DNA of 64,000 bases, taken from NCBI GenBank assembly GCA_003645805.1, contig QNCL01000001.1, positions 1 through 64,000 on the forward strand, read 5' to 3'. The position numbers and the translations under genes are program-made. The notes beneath the pieces are model-generated. The model saw only the letters and a list, made by a program, of their open reading frames with translations, was not told the DNA's origin and did not search any database. This DNA is from Candidatus Omnitrophota bacterium. GTDB taxonomy: Bacteria > Omnitrophota > 4484-213. Below, piece by piece: positions 17,054-25,914 of this stretch; position 1 is the first letter of the stretch, and the number at the start of each line of letters is the position of its first letter.

Positions 17054-18265
17054 ATGAAGATAAAAAATCTTTTCCTTGCCTGTGTAGGTTATCTTTTTCT
17101 TTTTTTTCTGCTTTTTCCTTCGTCTGTATATGCCCAGAAGCATAAACATATCTCTTTGCTCTTCTTTTACTCCTCAGGATGCGGGCATTGTCTTAAGGTA
17201 AAGAATAGATTGCTTCCGGAGATAGAGAGGAAGTATAAGGGATTGGTGGAGGTAGAATATCTGGAGATAGGAAAAAGGGAGAATTACGAACTTCTGCTTG
17301 AGTTAGAGAAGAGGTATAATATAAAGCAAAAAGGAACTCCCACAATATTTGTAGAAGAGTTTGCTTTGGTGGGAGAGAAAGAGATAAAAAAGAACCTTGA
17401 GCAAGTTATTCAAAGGGTGCTCACTGAAAAAAGTGGAGAAGAAGTATTCAGAATTCCGAAGAATTTTTCCAAAAGCAAAGAGGTTTTATCCGGAGATAAA
17501 AAAGAAAAAAGCGATCTTATTGTTGAGCATTTCAAATCCTTCTCGGTATTTACAGTAATTACTGCTGGTTTAATTGATGGGATAAATCCGTGTGCATTTA
17601 CCGTTATTGTTTTCTTTATTTCTTTCCTGACCTTAAGAGGATATAAAAAAAGAGAGGTAAAATGGGTAGGCTTTTCCTTCCTGATTGCGGTCTTTCTTAC
17701 CTATTTAGCCTTAGGTTTGGGGATATTTAAGTTCTTCCAGAGACTGCGGATATTTTACTTTCTCTCCCAGATCCTGTATTATGCTACTGCAGGATTAGCA
17801 TTTCTTCTCTCTGGACTGGCAATTTATGATTACCGAGAATATAAAAAGACAGGAAATACGGCTCATCTTAAACTTCAACTTCCTTTCTTCATAAAGAGTT
17901 TGACCCATCAGGTAATCAGAGAAGGAATGAAAAGAAAAACAGAAAAGGTTTTTAAGATAGCCATAGTTAGTTTTATCATTGGATTTCTGATCTCTCTATT
18001 AGAAGCGGTCTGTACCGGGCAGGTTTATCTACCCACTATTGTTCTGGTGAGCAAACTACCCGAGTTGAGAAATAGAGCCTTTTTCTATTTAGTACTCTAT
18101 AATCTAATGTTTATCCTTCCTTTGCTGGCTATTTTTCTCTTGGCTTATAAAGGATTTAGTTCGGAGCAATTTGCTCGTTTTGCCTCTTCGCACCTGGGTA
18201 AAGTAAAACTCCTGATGGCTACACTCTTCTTAGTCCTGGGTATAGCCTTACTTATCCTTCACTGA
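17054..18265 (+). CDS. Exported thioredoxin domain fused to a CcdA/DsbD-type membrane domain
   Basis: A 403-residue protein. Residues 1-28 form a signal peptide or anchor; a thioredoxin-like domain (about 32-125) carries CGHC (C43, C46) and the cis-proline KGTPTIF (about 93-99). A linker leads to six membrane helices (about 163-403) with two intramembrane cysteines, NPC (C180) and AVCTG (C320), as in CcdA/DsbD. This layout is that of an electron carrier taking reducing power from cytoplasmic thioredoxin to the periplasm. It starts a three-gene exported redox cassette. A thioredoxin domain at the N-terminus of a CcdA-like core is a known but uncommon arrangement. Confidence 0.82.
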   Translation: MKIKNLFLACVGYLFLFFLLFPSSVYAQKHKHISLLFFYSSGCGHCLKVKNRLLPEIERKYKGLVEVEYLEIGKRENYELLLELEKRYNIKQKGTPTIFVEEFALVGEKEIKKNLEQVIQRVLTEKSGEEVFRIPKNFSKSKEVLSGDKKEKSDLIVEHFKSFSVFTVITAGLIDGINPCAFTVIVFFISFLTLRGYKKREVKWVGFSFLIAVFLTYLALGLGIFKFFQRLRIFYFLSQILYYATAGLAFLLSGLAIYDYREYKKTGNTAHLKLQLPFFIKSLTHQVIREGMKRKTEKVFKIAIVSFIIGFLISLLEAVCTGQVYLPTIVLVSKLPELRNRAFFYLVLYNLMFILPLLAIFLLAYKGFSSEQFARFASSHLGKVKLLMATLFLVLGIALLILH

Positions 18266-18281
18266 TAAGAAAAAAAGAAAG

Positions 18282-19772
18282 ATGAAAAGAATCCTGTTAC
18301 TCAGTTCGTTTTTATTTTTTCTTCTTTCTTCTATTGCTTATGCAGAATTTAAACCTGTAGAAATAGATCTGTTTGTGATGAGTCAATGCCCCTTTGCTGT
18401 CCAAGTAGAGAATACCTTTCTTCAGATAAAAGAGCAAATGAAAAAAAACCTAAATATCAATCTTTATTTTATTGCCCAAGAGCAAGAGGGGAAGTTTAAG
18501 AGCCTGCACGGAAAGAAAGAGGTAGAGGAGGATATGCGACAGTTAATCATTCATAAATACTTCCCCAGGAGATTCTTTCGCTATCTAAGAAGCAGAAACA
18601 CGGATTATCGAGGGCAAGACTGGCAGAAGCATGCTATCTTTGCTGGACTGAACCCTCAAAAGATAGAATATCTGGTGAAAAAAGAGGGTAGAGAATTGCT
18701 GAGAGAGAATATCAAAAGAGCACAGAAACTGCATATCTTCTCCTCTCCTACCATCTTTATCAATGGAGAAAGATATGAAGGTTCATATTCGCTTCCCTCT
18801 TTGATTATTGCTATTCGTGAAAAACTCTCCGAGCAAGAAAAACGCTCTTTTCCTTGGAAAAACCTTCCTCGTTGTTTTTCCGATGAGGATTGCCATAAGA
18901 AAGGAAAGAGAGGGAGATGTCTATCTGCGGGCACATCAGGAGCGCGTTGCGTATTCAGTCCCCTCTCTCCTGTCACTCTCACTATCTTAAGCAATAAAGA
19001 TTTTGACTCTCGTGTAATAGAGGAGTGGAGGAGAGTAGTTCCTTCCTTGAGAGTCAAAAAACTCTCTTATAACTCCCAGGAAGGAAAGGAGGTTTTGAAA
19101 GAACTTGGCCTTGATGTTTTGCCTGTTTATATCCTGAGCAAGTCTGTGGAAGAGTTAGATAACTTTCAGTTTTATAAAGCCCGGGGACTGCTTATCCAGA
19201 AAGGGGAAAAGTATATTCTCAATCCTCAATCAGTAGAAATAAACTACTATCCTTATCGAAAAAGAAAGAAAAAGAATCTAAAACTCTTTGTAATGAGCAA
19301 ATGCCCTTTTGGGATAGAGGCAGAGAACGAGATTCTTCCTTTGGCAAGAAAGAGGAAGGTGGAGGTAGAGATTTATTATATTGCTTCTTACAATAAACAA
19401 AGGAAGGAGTGGGAAAGTTTGCACGGAACAGCAGAGGCAGAGGAGGATATGAGGCAGTTATGTATAAAGAAGTATTTTCCCGAGAAATACTTTGACTATA
19501 TCCTACTTAGAAACAAGAATGTTCATAGTTCCCTCTGGGAGAAGGTTGCGCGGAAGGTGGGAATTGATGATGAAAAGATCAGAGAATGTCAATATAATCA
19601 GGGAGAGGAACTTTTGAGAAAAAATAGCAAGTTCTCTGAAGAGTTAAGAATAAATGCAAGTCCTACTATCCTCTGGGAAAACACCAGAAGGTTTAACAAC
19701 TTGAAAGAGTTTAAGGATAATGTAGAGATGTTTAAGGATATAAGGGTGAAATACCCGGGAAGATGTAGATGA
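18282..19772 (+). CDS. Exported protein with tandem monothiol thioredoxin-like (GILT/DsbA-like) domains
   Basis: A 496-residue protein with a signal peptide (1-21). Two homologous domains are visible: the first begins LFVMSQCPFA (C36) and the second LFVMSKCPFG (C341). Each contains SLHG followed by EEDMRQL and YFP about 40 residues later, and SPT cis-proline motifs (155-157, 460-462). Both active sites have CPFx in place of CxxC, so only one thiol. Between them lie a small cysteine-rich module (C198, C204, C213, C223; pattern C-x5-C with DEDC) and a middle thioredoxin-like segment (about 230-320). It follows the CcdA-type gene by 16 bases and is probably its partner. Function is unknown. Confidence 0.75.
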   Translation: MKRILLLSSFLFFLLSSIAYAEFKPVEIDLFVMSQCPFAVQVENTFLQIKEQMKKNLNINLYFIAQEQEGKFKSLHGKKEVEEDMRQLIIHKYFPRRFFRYLRSRNTDYRGQDWQKHAIFAGLNPQKIEYLVKKEGRELLRENIKRAQKLHIFSSPTIFINGERYEGSYSLPSLIIAIREKLSEQEKRSFPWKNLPRCFSDEDCHKKGKRGRCLSAGTSGARCVFSPLSPVTLTILSNKDFDSRVIEEWRRVVPSLRVKKLSYNSQEGKEVLKELGLDVLPVYILSKSVEELDNFQFYKARGLLIQKGEKYILNPQSVEINYYPYRKRKKKNLKLFVMSKCPFGIEAENEILPLARKRKVEVEIYYIASYNKQRKEWESLHGTAEAEEDMRQLCIKKYFPEKYFDYILLRNKNVHSSLWEKVARKVGIDDEKIRECQYNQGEELLRKNSKFSEELRINASPTILWENTRRFNNLKEFKDNVEMFKDIRVKYPGRCR

Positions 19773-20386
19773 GAGGAGAAAAGATGCGAATAAGGATTTC
19801 AGTTCTCGTGTTATCGTTATCTCTAATCCCTTTTTTTCTTACAAAGATATGCAAAGGAGAGGAGGTAAAAATGGGAGAGAAGAAGGTATTAATGGTTATT
19901 GCCCAGAAAGACTTTCGCGATGAGGAATATAAGTATCCAAGGGAGATTCTGGAGGAAGGAGGAATTAAAGTAGTTGTCGCTTCTTCTAAGTTAGGAACAG
20001 CCTATGGTAGTTATGGGCTCACTGCTAATGTAGATCTTCTTTTGGATGAGGTAAATCCCCAAGAATATGAAGCGATTATCTTTGTGGGAGGAATGGGCTC
20101 AAGCGAGTACTTTGATAATCCAAAGGCTCATTTTCTCGCTCAGGAATTATTCAAGAAGGGGAAATTGGTATGTGCTATCTGCATTGCTCCTAATACCTTG
20201 GCTCAAGCAGGTATCTTAAAAGGGAAAAAAGCAACTGCTTATCCTTCGGTAAAAGAAGAGATGGTAAAACAGGGTGCTATCTTTACCGGCAAAGATGTGG
20301 AAGTAGATGGAAATATTATCACTGCTAACGGACCACACGCAGCAAAGGATTTTGGAAAAATAATCTTGGAGAAACTGCAAAAGTAG
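19769..20386 (+). CDS. DJ-1/PfpI family protein with signal sequence
   Basis: A 205-residue member of the DJ-1/ThiJ/PfpI superfamily. The core starts with KKVLMVIAQKDFRDEEY, the nucleophile elbow is AIC (C138 in VCAICIAP) with a second cysteine at 135, and ANGPHAAKDFG is the C-terminal signature. The first 30 residues look like a signal peptide ending in a cysteine-containing segment (TKICKG), so it may be periplasmic or a lipoprotein; an internal ATG at codon 35 would give a cytoplasmic form. It overlaps the tandem thioredoxin gene by four bases and completes the redox cassette. Confidence 0.82.
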   Translation: MRGEKMRIRISVLVLSLSLIPFFLTKICKGEEVKMGEKKVLMVIAQKDFRDEEYKYPREILEEGGIKVVVASSKLGTAYGSYGLTANVDLLLDEVNPQEYEAIIFVGGMGSSEYFDNPKAHFLAQELFKKGKLVCAICIAPNTLAQAGILKGKKATAYPSVKEEMVKQGAIFTGKDVEVDGNIITANGPHAAKDFGKIILEKLQK

Positions 20387-20391
20387 AAAAG

Positions 20392-20946
20392 ATGATTCTG
20401 CCCAATCAGTTTAGAGCAGGAATGGTAATCAGATACGAGGATCAACTTTACTCTATCTTAGAATTTCAGCACATTAAGCCTGGAAAGGGAGGAGCGTTTG
20501 TGCGCACAAAACTTAAGAATTTGAGCACAGGGGCAATCGTGGAAAAGACATTGCGTCCCGAAGAGAAGGTGGAGGAGATATTTGTAGAGGAGAAGAAAAT
20601 GCGCTATCTCTACTGCGACGGGAGATACCACTTTATAGATGAGCAGACTCTTGAAGAAGTGGAGTTGTCCGGAGAACAATTAAAAGATATAAAAGACCTG
20701 CTTTTGGAGGGTAGTCTTGTATCCATCTCTTTTCATAACAAACAGGTTTTACAGATTCGCCTCCCAAATTTTGTAGAACTTCAGGTGACAGAAACCGAAC
20801 CCTCCGCTAAAGGGGATACCGCCCAAAGAAGTTATAAAAAAGCAAAGGTAGAAACAGGAGCGGTAATCCAGGTCCCTCTGTTTATTAAAAAAGGGGATAA
20901 GATAAAGATTGATACTCGAGATAAAACCTATGTTTCTCGTGTATAA
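20392..20946 (+). CDS. efp: Elongation factor P
   Basis: Rescues ribosomes stalled at polyproline stretches. The length of 184 residues, the KOW-like N-terminal domain and KPGKGGAF with K32 at the tip match EF-P. K32 is the position usually modified. The C-terminal block ends GDKIKIDTRDKTYVSR. No epmA or epmB is visible nearby. It precedes accB and accC, a common bacterial arrangement. Confidence 0.95.
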   Translation: MILPNQFRAGMVIRYEDQLYSILEFQHIKPGKGGAFVRTKLKNLSTGAIVEKTLRPEEKVEEIFVEEKKMRYLYCDGRYHFIDEQTLEEVELSGEQLKDIKDLLLEGSLVSISFHNKQVLQIRLPNFVELQVTETEPSAKGDTAQRSYKKAKVETGAVIQVPLFIKKGDKIKIDTRDKTYVSRV

Positions 20947-20958
20947 GCAGGAGGAAGG

Positions 20959-21384
20959 ATGAATCTAAAGCAGATTAAAGAGTTAATAGAGTTGATGAAT
21001 AAAAATAAGTTAGAGGAAATAGAGTTTGCAAAAGGAGATTTGAGAATTTGTCTGAGGAAGAAAGGAAAAAAAGTAATCCAAGAAATCTCCGATAAGAAAA
21101 AGAGGGAGAAAGAAGAAAAAGAAGAATTAGAGAAAGAAAAATTGGTAGAGATAAAGTCTCCTATTGTAGGAACCTTCTATCGCGCTTCTTCTCCTGATGC
21201 AGAGCCTTTCGTAGAGGTAGGAGATGAGATAGAAAAGGAGCAAACAGTTTGTATTATTGAAGCAATGAAGGTAATGAACGAAATCAAGTCAGAAGTAAAA
21301 GGAAAGGTAGAGAAGATATTGGTAAATAATGGAGAGGCGGTAGAGTTTGATCAACCTTTATTTTTGCTCAGAGTAACTGAGTGA
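20959..21384 (+). CDS. accB: Biotin carboxyl carrier protein of acetyl-CoA carboxylase
   Basis: A 141-residue carrier. The N-terminal segment (1-35) is the usual AccB helix region, a lysine/glutamate-rich linker spans about 36-62, and the lipoyl-like domain ends with EAMKVMNEI, with biotin lysine K104. The linker is charged and not proline/alanine-rich as in enterobacteria. SD ggagg precedes ATG 20959. accC follows directly. Confidence 0.95.
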   Translation: MNLKQIKELIELMNKNKLEEIEFAKGDLRICLRKKGKKVIQEISDKKKREKEEKEELEKEKLVEIKSPIVGTFYRASSPDAEPFVEVGDEIEKEQTVCIIEAMKVMNEIKSEVKGKVEKILVNNGEAVEFDQPLFLLRVTE

Positions 21385-21400
21385 AGTGTTTGTAGACAAA

Positions 21401-22747
21401 ATGTTTGACAAGATTCTTATTGCCAATCGTGGAGAGATTGCTCTGAGAATAGTTCGAGCATGTAAAGAGCTGGGGATTAAGACAGTTGTTGTTTACTCTA
21501 AAGTAGATAGAGAAAGTTTGGCTGTTCGGCTTGCTGATGAAGCAGTATGCATTGGCCCTGCTCCAAGTGGAAGTAGTTATCTGAATATCCCGGCAATAAT
21601 TAGTGCCGCAGAGATTACCGATGTAGATGCTCTCCATCCAGGCTATGGTTTCTTGGCTGAGAATGCTCATTTTGCAGAGATATGCGAGTCCTGCCGGATC
21701 AAATTTATTGGACCTAGTGTAGATAATCTCAGGTTAATGGGAAACAAAGCCCTGGCGCGGGAAACAGTTCAGAAATTAGGAATACCCACTATTCCGGGAA
21801 GTAAGTCCATAATCAAAGATAAACAGGAGGCTTTAGAGGTAGTAAAGAAGATCGGATATCCAGTGATCATTAAATCTGCAGGAGGGGGAGGAGGGAAAGG
21901 AATGCGCATAGCCCACAATGAGATTAGCCTTCTAAATTCCATTGATACTGCGCAGGCAGAGGCAGAAGCAAGTTTTGGTAGTCCCGATGTGTATATTGAG
22001 AAGTATATCCAGAGACCGCGTCATATAGAATTTCAGATACTTGCTGATAACTATGGCAACATCATCCATTTAGGAGAGAGAGACTGCACCATTCAGAGAA
22101 GGCATCAAAAATTGATTGAGGAAGCCCCTTCCTTGAGGGTGGATAAGGAATTGCGTGAGAAGATGGGTAGAGCAGCAGTGAAATGCGCTAAGAGTATAGG
22201 GTATAAAGGAGCAGGAACAGTAGAGTTTCTATTAGATGAGCAAGGAAATTATTATTTTATAGAGATGAACACGCGTATTCAGGTAGAGCATCCTATTACA
22301 GAGATGGTTAGCGGAATAGATTTACTGAAGGAACAAATTAGAATCGCCGCGGGAGAAAGATTGAGATATCAACAAAAGGATATAGAGATCAAGGGTTGGG
22401 CAATAGAGTGTAGAATTAATGCAGAAGATTGGGAAAAGGACTTCTCCCCTTCTCCGGGAAGAATCGAGAAATGGATTATTCCAGGGGGGCGGGGAGTAAG
22501 GGTGGACACAGCAGTTTATCCGGGATGTGTAATTCCTCCTTATTATGATTCGCTAATCGCTAAGTTAATTACTTACGGCAAAACGCGCGAGGAAGCTATC
22601 CTGATTATGCGCCGCGCATTAGAAGAGTTTGTTATTGATCCTATAAAAACCACTCTTCCCTTGTATAAAGAAATCTTTGCCAGTGAGGCTTTCTGGGAAG
22701 GAAAATTCCATACCCAGATTATTGAAGAACTTTTGCAGGAAAAGTAG
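21401..22747 (+). CDS. accC: Biotin carboxylase subunit of acetyl-CoA carboxylase
   Basis: ATP-grasp enzyme that carboxylates biotin on AccB for fatty-acid synthesis. The N-terminus KILIANRGEIALRI, the glycine-rich loop SAGGGGGKGMR and EMNTRIQVEHPITE are all present. From ATG 21401 it has 448 residues, the standard size. A GTG at 21386 would add five residues. It lies directly after accB; accA and accD are not in the window. Confidence 0.95.
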   Translation: MFDKILIANRGEIALRIVRACKELGIKTVVVYSKVDRESLAVRLADEAVCIGPAPSGSSYLNIPAIISAAEITDVDALHPGYGFLAENAHFAEICESCRIKFIGPSVDNLRLMGNKALARETVQKLGIPTIPGSKSIIKDKQEALEVVKKIGYPVIIKSAGGGGGKGMRIAHNEISLLNSIDTAQAEAEASFGSPDVYIEKYIQRPRHIEFQILADNYGNIIHLGERDCTIQRRHQKLIEEAPSLRVDKELREKMGRAAVKCAKSIGYKGAGTVEFLLDEQGNYYFIEMNTRIQVEHPITEMVSGIDLLKEQIRIAAGERLRYQQKDIEIKGWAIECRINAEDWEKDFSPSPGRIEKWIIPGGRGVRVDTAVYPGCVIPPYYDSLIAKLITYGKTREEAILIMRRALEEFVIDPIKTTLPLYKEIFASEAFWEGKFHTQIIEELLQEK

Positions 22748-22792
22748 GCTTTGTTCAAAACAGAGGGTTTGAAAAGGAATTTTTGATAAATC

Positions 22793-22798
22793 AGGAGG
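22793..22798 (+). promoter_or_regulatory. Shine-Dalgarno deciding the ilvC start
   Basis: AGGAGG five bases before ATG 22804. It makes ATG 22804 the start rather than an upstream in-frame codon at 22783, whose extra residues are not seen in the family. Confidence 0.8.
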
Positions 22799-22803
22799 CG
22801 AAA

Positions 22804-23796
22804 ATGGCCAAGATATACTATGACAAAGATGCGGATCTTGCTATTCTGAAAGGGAAGAAGATAGGAATAATTGGATATGGAATTCAAGGGCGTGCTCAGG
22901 CATTAAATCTGCGGGATAGCGGGTTAGAGGTTTTAGTAAGTAATCGCCCAGGAAGTGCTAATTACCAGAAGGCAATAGAAGATGGCTTTCAACCTCTACC
23001 TGCAGAGGAAGTCGCTAAGAAATGCGACCTCATCCAAATTCTTACTCAAGACCACCTTCAGCCAGAGGTGTATAAAGAGTGTGTAGAGAAGCATCTTAGT
23101 GAGGGAAAAACCTTGATGTTCTCCCACGGATTTAATATCCACTTTCATCAGATCGTTCCTCCTAAGAATGTAGATGTAGTAATGGTTGCTCCCAAGGGCC
23201 CGGGAGGATTGCTGCGCCAGATGTATCTGGAGAAGAAAGGAGTTCCTTGCTTATTAGCAGTATTTCAAGAATACACAGGAAAAGCCCTTCAGGTAGGGTT
23301 AGCCTATGCCAAAGGAATTGGAGGAACACGCGCAGGAGTAATTGAGACTACTTTTCGCGAGGAAACAGAAACAGATCTCTTTGGAGAGCAGGTAGTTCTT
23401 TGTGGAGGGGTAAGCGAACTGATAAAAGCCGCCTTCGAAACCTTGATAAATGCAGGGTATCAACCGGAGATTGCTTATTTTGAATGCTTACATGAACTTA
23501 AACTAATCACCGATATAATTTATGAGAGCGGAATTCAAGGGATGCGCAAGAGGGTGAGCGATACCGCAGAGTATGGAGATCTGACGCGCGGAAAGAGGAT
23601 AATTACCGAGGAAACCAGAAAGGAGATGCGAAGGATTTTGAGCGAGATTCAAAAAGGGGAATTTGCTAAGGAGTGGATTTTGGAGAATAAAGCCGGTCGT
23701 CCTATCTTCAATGCTCTTTCCCGACGCGAAGAGAACCACCCTATCGAAATAATCGGTAAAAAACTGCGAGGGATGATGGATTGGATCAAGAAGTAG
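22804..23796 (+). CDS. ilvC: Ketol-acid reductoisomerase (class I)
   Basis: Converts acetolactate to dihydroxy-isovalerate with NADPH and Mg2+. The 330-residue class I form has GYGIQGRAQALNLRDSG (24-40), with N(R)PGSANY after the second strand, KGPGG and the C-terminal metal site with ETETDLFGEQ and ECLHELKLITD. It lies 6 kb from ilvB and 14.5 kb from ilvN. The cofactor loop has SNRPGS, compatible with NADPH. Confidence 0.95.
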   Translation: MAKIYYDKDADLAILKGKKIGIIGYGIQGRAQALNLRDSGLEVLVSNRPGSANYQKAIEDGFQPLPAEEVAKKCDLIQILTQDHLQPEVYKECVEKHLSEGKTLMFSHGFNIHFHQIVPPKNVDVVMVAPKGPGGLLRQMYLEKKGVPCLLAVFQEYTGKALQVGLAYAKGIGGTRAGVIETTFREETETDLFGEQVVLCGGVSELIKAAFETLINAGYQPEIAYFECLHELKLITDIIYESGIQGMRKRVSDTAEYGDLTRGKRIITEETRKEMRRILSEIQKGEFAKEWILENKAGRPIFNALSRREENHPIEIIGKKLRGMMDWIKK

Positions 23797-25167
23797 ATGA
23801 TAAAAGAGTTATCCAGAAAAATGGCTAAAAATTCTGTTTTTGTCTGTCAGGGATGTGGCTACCAATCACCTAAATGGTTGGGAAGGTGTCCAGATTGTGG
23901 TCAGTGGAATACCCTTTGCGAGGAGTCACCTTTCTCTCCTCCCAGTTCCTCTCTGAGTTCTTCTTTCCCAAAAAATTGGTCAGAGATAGTCAAAGAGACT
24001 GATAAAAGCTTGCGTTTCTCTTCAGGAATGGAGGAATTTGATAGGTTATTGGGGGGAGGGATTGTAAAGGGTTCAGTAGTGCTTATAGGCGGAGAGCCGG
24101 GAATAGGAAAATCTACCTTACTTCTTCAGATTTGTAAATCCTTATCGGAGAAACAGAAGATACTTTATGTAAGTGGAGAGGAATCGATAGCGCAGATTAA
24201 ACTACGCGGGGAGAGGTTAGATATTCTGAATCCTAAGGAACTATTTATAGTTGGGGAGACAAACCTGAGTATACTTCTTGAGCACATTCATAACCTCCGT
24301 CCGGAGATACTCATTATCGATTCTGTACAAACCCTTTACAAGCAAGATTTATCTTCTGCTCCCGGAAGCATCTCTCAGGTGAAAGAGTGCACTGCAGATC
24401 TCACCCTTTTGGCTAAAAAGCAGAATATCTCTATCTTTCTGATAGGACAGGTTACCAAAGAGGGTTCTCTGGCAGGTCCCCGCGTGCTGGAGCACATTGT
24501 GGATGTAGTGCTTTATTTTGAAGGAGATAAATATCATAACTATCGCCTCTTGCGAGCGGTAAAAAACAGATTCGGCTCTACCAATGAAATTGCCCTTTTT
24601 GAGATGTCCGAGAAGGGATTGCTTCCTGTCTCCAACCCCTCTTATTTTTTTCTTGAAGAAAAGAAAGAGAGGAACCCGGGCTCGGCAGTGGTTTGCACCT
24701 CGGAAGGTACGCGCCCACTATTGGTAGAGATCCAAGCCCTGGTAGCCTCTACGCATTTTGGCCTTCCTACTCGAAAAACCAGTGGAATAGATTATAACCG
24801 CTTTCTACTCATCTTGGCTATCTTAGAGAAAAAAGTAGGCTTGCGATTAGAAATGCAGGATGTGTTTATAAATGTGGTAGGAGGGATTAAAGTGGTAGAG
24901 CCAGCGGTAGATTTAGGGATTGCTTTAGCCATTGTTTCCAGTTTTAAAGAGATATGCACCCATAAAGGGTATGTATTTATTGGAGAACTGGGATTAGGAG
25001 GAGAAGTGCGCTCTGTTTCCCAATTATCTCTGAGAGTAAAGGAGGCAGAGAGATTAGGATTTAGTTGTTGTGTAGTTCCGGCAAATAGCAATTTACCACC
25101 ACAAAAGGTAAAGACCCTTAAAGTAAGGAACATAAAGGAAGCAATAGAGTGGGGTCTGGAGAGTTAG
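23797..25167 (+). CDS. radA: DNA repair protein RadA (Sms)
   Basis: RecA-like ATPase that helps branch migration in recombination. The zinc finger is C17-x2-C20 and C31-x2-C34. Walker A is GGEPGIGKST (98-107), KNRFGS is the RadA-specific motif, and a Lon-protease-like C-terminal domain follows. The start could be ATG 23797, directly after the ilvC stop, or ATG 23821 (MAKNSVFVC), which is where the family normally begins; neither has a good Shine-Dalgarno. Length is 456 or 448. Confidence 0.94.
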   Translation: MIKELSRKMAKNSVFVCQGCGYQSPKWLGRCPDCGQWNTLCEESPFSPPSSSLSSSFPKNWSEIVKETDKSLRFSSGMEEFDRLLGGGIVKGSVVLIGGEPGIGKSTLLLQICKSLSEKQKILYVSGEESIAQIKLRGERLDILNPKELFIVGETNLSILLEHIHNLRPEILIIDSVQTLYKQDLSSAPGSISQVKECTADLTLLAKKQNISIFLIGQVTKEGSLAGPRVLEHIVDVVLYFEGDKYHNYRLLRAVKNRFGSTNEIALFEMSEKGLLPVSNPSYFFLEEKKERNPGSAVVCTSEGTRPLLVEIQALVASTHFGLPTRKTSGIDYNRFLLILAILEKKVGLRLEMQDVFINVVGGIKVVEPAVDLGIALAIVSSFKEICTHKGYVFIGELGLGGEVRSVSQLSLRVKEAERLGFSCCVVPANSNLPPQKVKTLKVRNIKEAIEWGLES

Positions 25168-25212
25168 ATGGAGAGCAAAAAGTAGAGTTAGGTTAAACGA
25201 AAAAGTGAATAA

Positions 25213-25914
25213 ATGCGAGTGTTGGGAATAGTTCCTTCTGCAGGAAAAGGGAAGAGGATAGGAGGGGATAAACCTTACCTGTTGATCAAAGATAAGCCTG
25301 TTTTGGCGCATACCTTAATCAGTCTCGAATCTCTTCCTTTCCTGAGCAGAATTATTCTGGTAGTAGAAAAGTCAAGGATTAGATTTTGTGAACAGGAGAT
25401 TATTAAGAGGTATGGTTTGAAAAAACCTTATGAGGTGATAGAAGGTGGAAAAGAGAGATTTGATTCTGTATACAGAGGACTTACAAGAATAGGAAAGGAG
25501 GAGATGGTGTTTATCCATGACGGTGTTCGTCCCCTGCTGAGCGCAGAGATAGGAGAGAAACTCCTACGGGCAGGGAGGATTTATAAAGCAGCAACCATAG
25601 GTTTCCCTTGCTCGGAGACAGTAAAGGAGATAAAGAAAGGGATGTTTGTTAAGAAGACTTTGGAGAGAAAGAGGATTTATCTAATTCAAACTCCGCAAGT
25701 TTTTCAGCGAGATTTGCTTATCCAGGCGTATAAAGAGGCAAGAAAGAGAGGAAAGAAAGCGAATGATGATGCAGAATTGGTAGAGCAAATAGGTCATCCG
25801 GTAAAGGTGATAAGAGGGGAGTATAGGAATATCAAGATTACCTATCCTGAAGATTTGATATTTGCTCAGGAGATGCTTAGCAGAAGAAGGATGGTCTTAA
25901 CAGAAGAGCAATGA
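25213..25914 (+). CDS. ispD: 2-C-methyl-D-erythritol 4-phosphate cytidylyltransferase
   Basis: Third enzyme of the MEP isoprenoid pathway. The nucleotide-binding PSAGKGKRIGGDKPYL opens the protein, and HDGVRPL and the NDDAELVE region match IspD. At 233 residues it is standard. It overlaps ispF by four bases, the usual ispDF pair, giving a non-mevalonate pathway. Confidence 0.94.
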   Translation: MRVLGIVPSAGKGKRIGGDKPYLLIKDKPVLAHTLISLESLPFLSRIILVVEKSRIRFCEQEIIKRYGLKKPYEVIEGGKERFDSVYRGLTRIGKEEMVFIHDGVRPLLSAEIGEKLLRAGRIYKAATIGFPCSETVKEIKKGMFVKKTLERKRIYLIQTPQVFQRDLLIQAYKEARKRGKKANDDAELVEQIGHPVKVIRGEYRNIKITYPEDLIFAQEMLSRRRMVLTEEQ

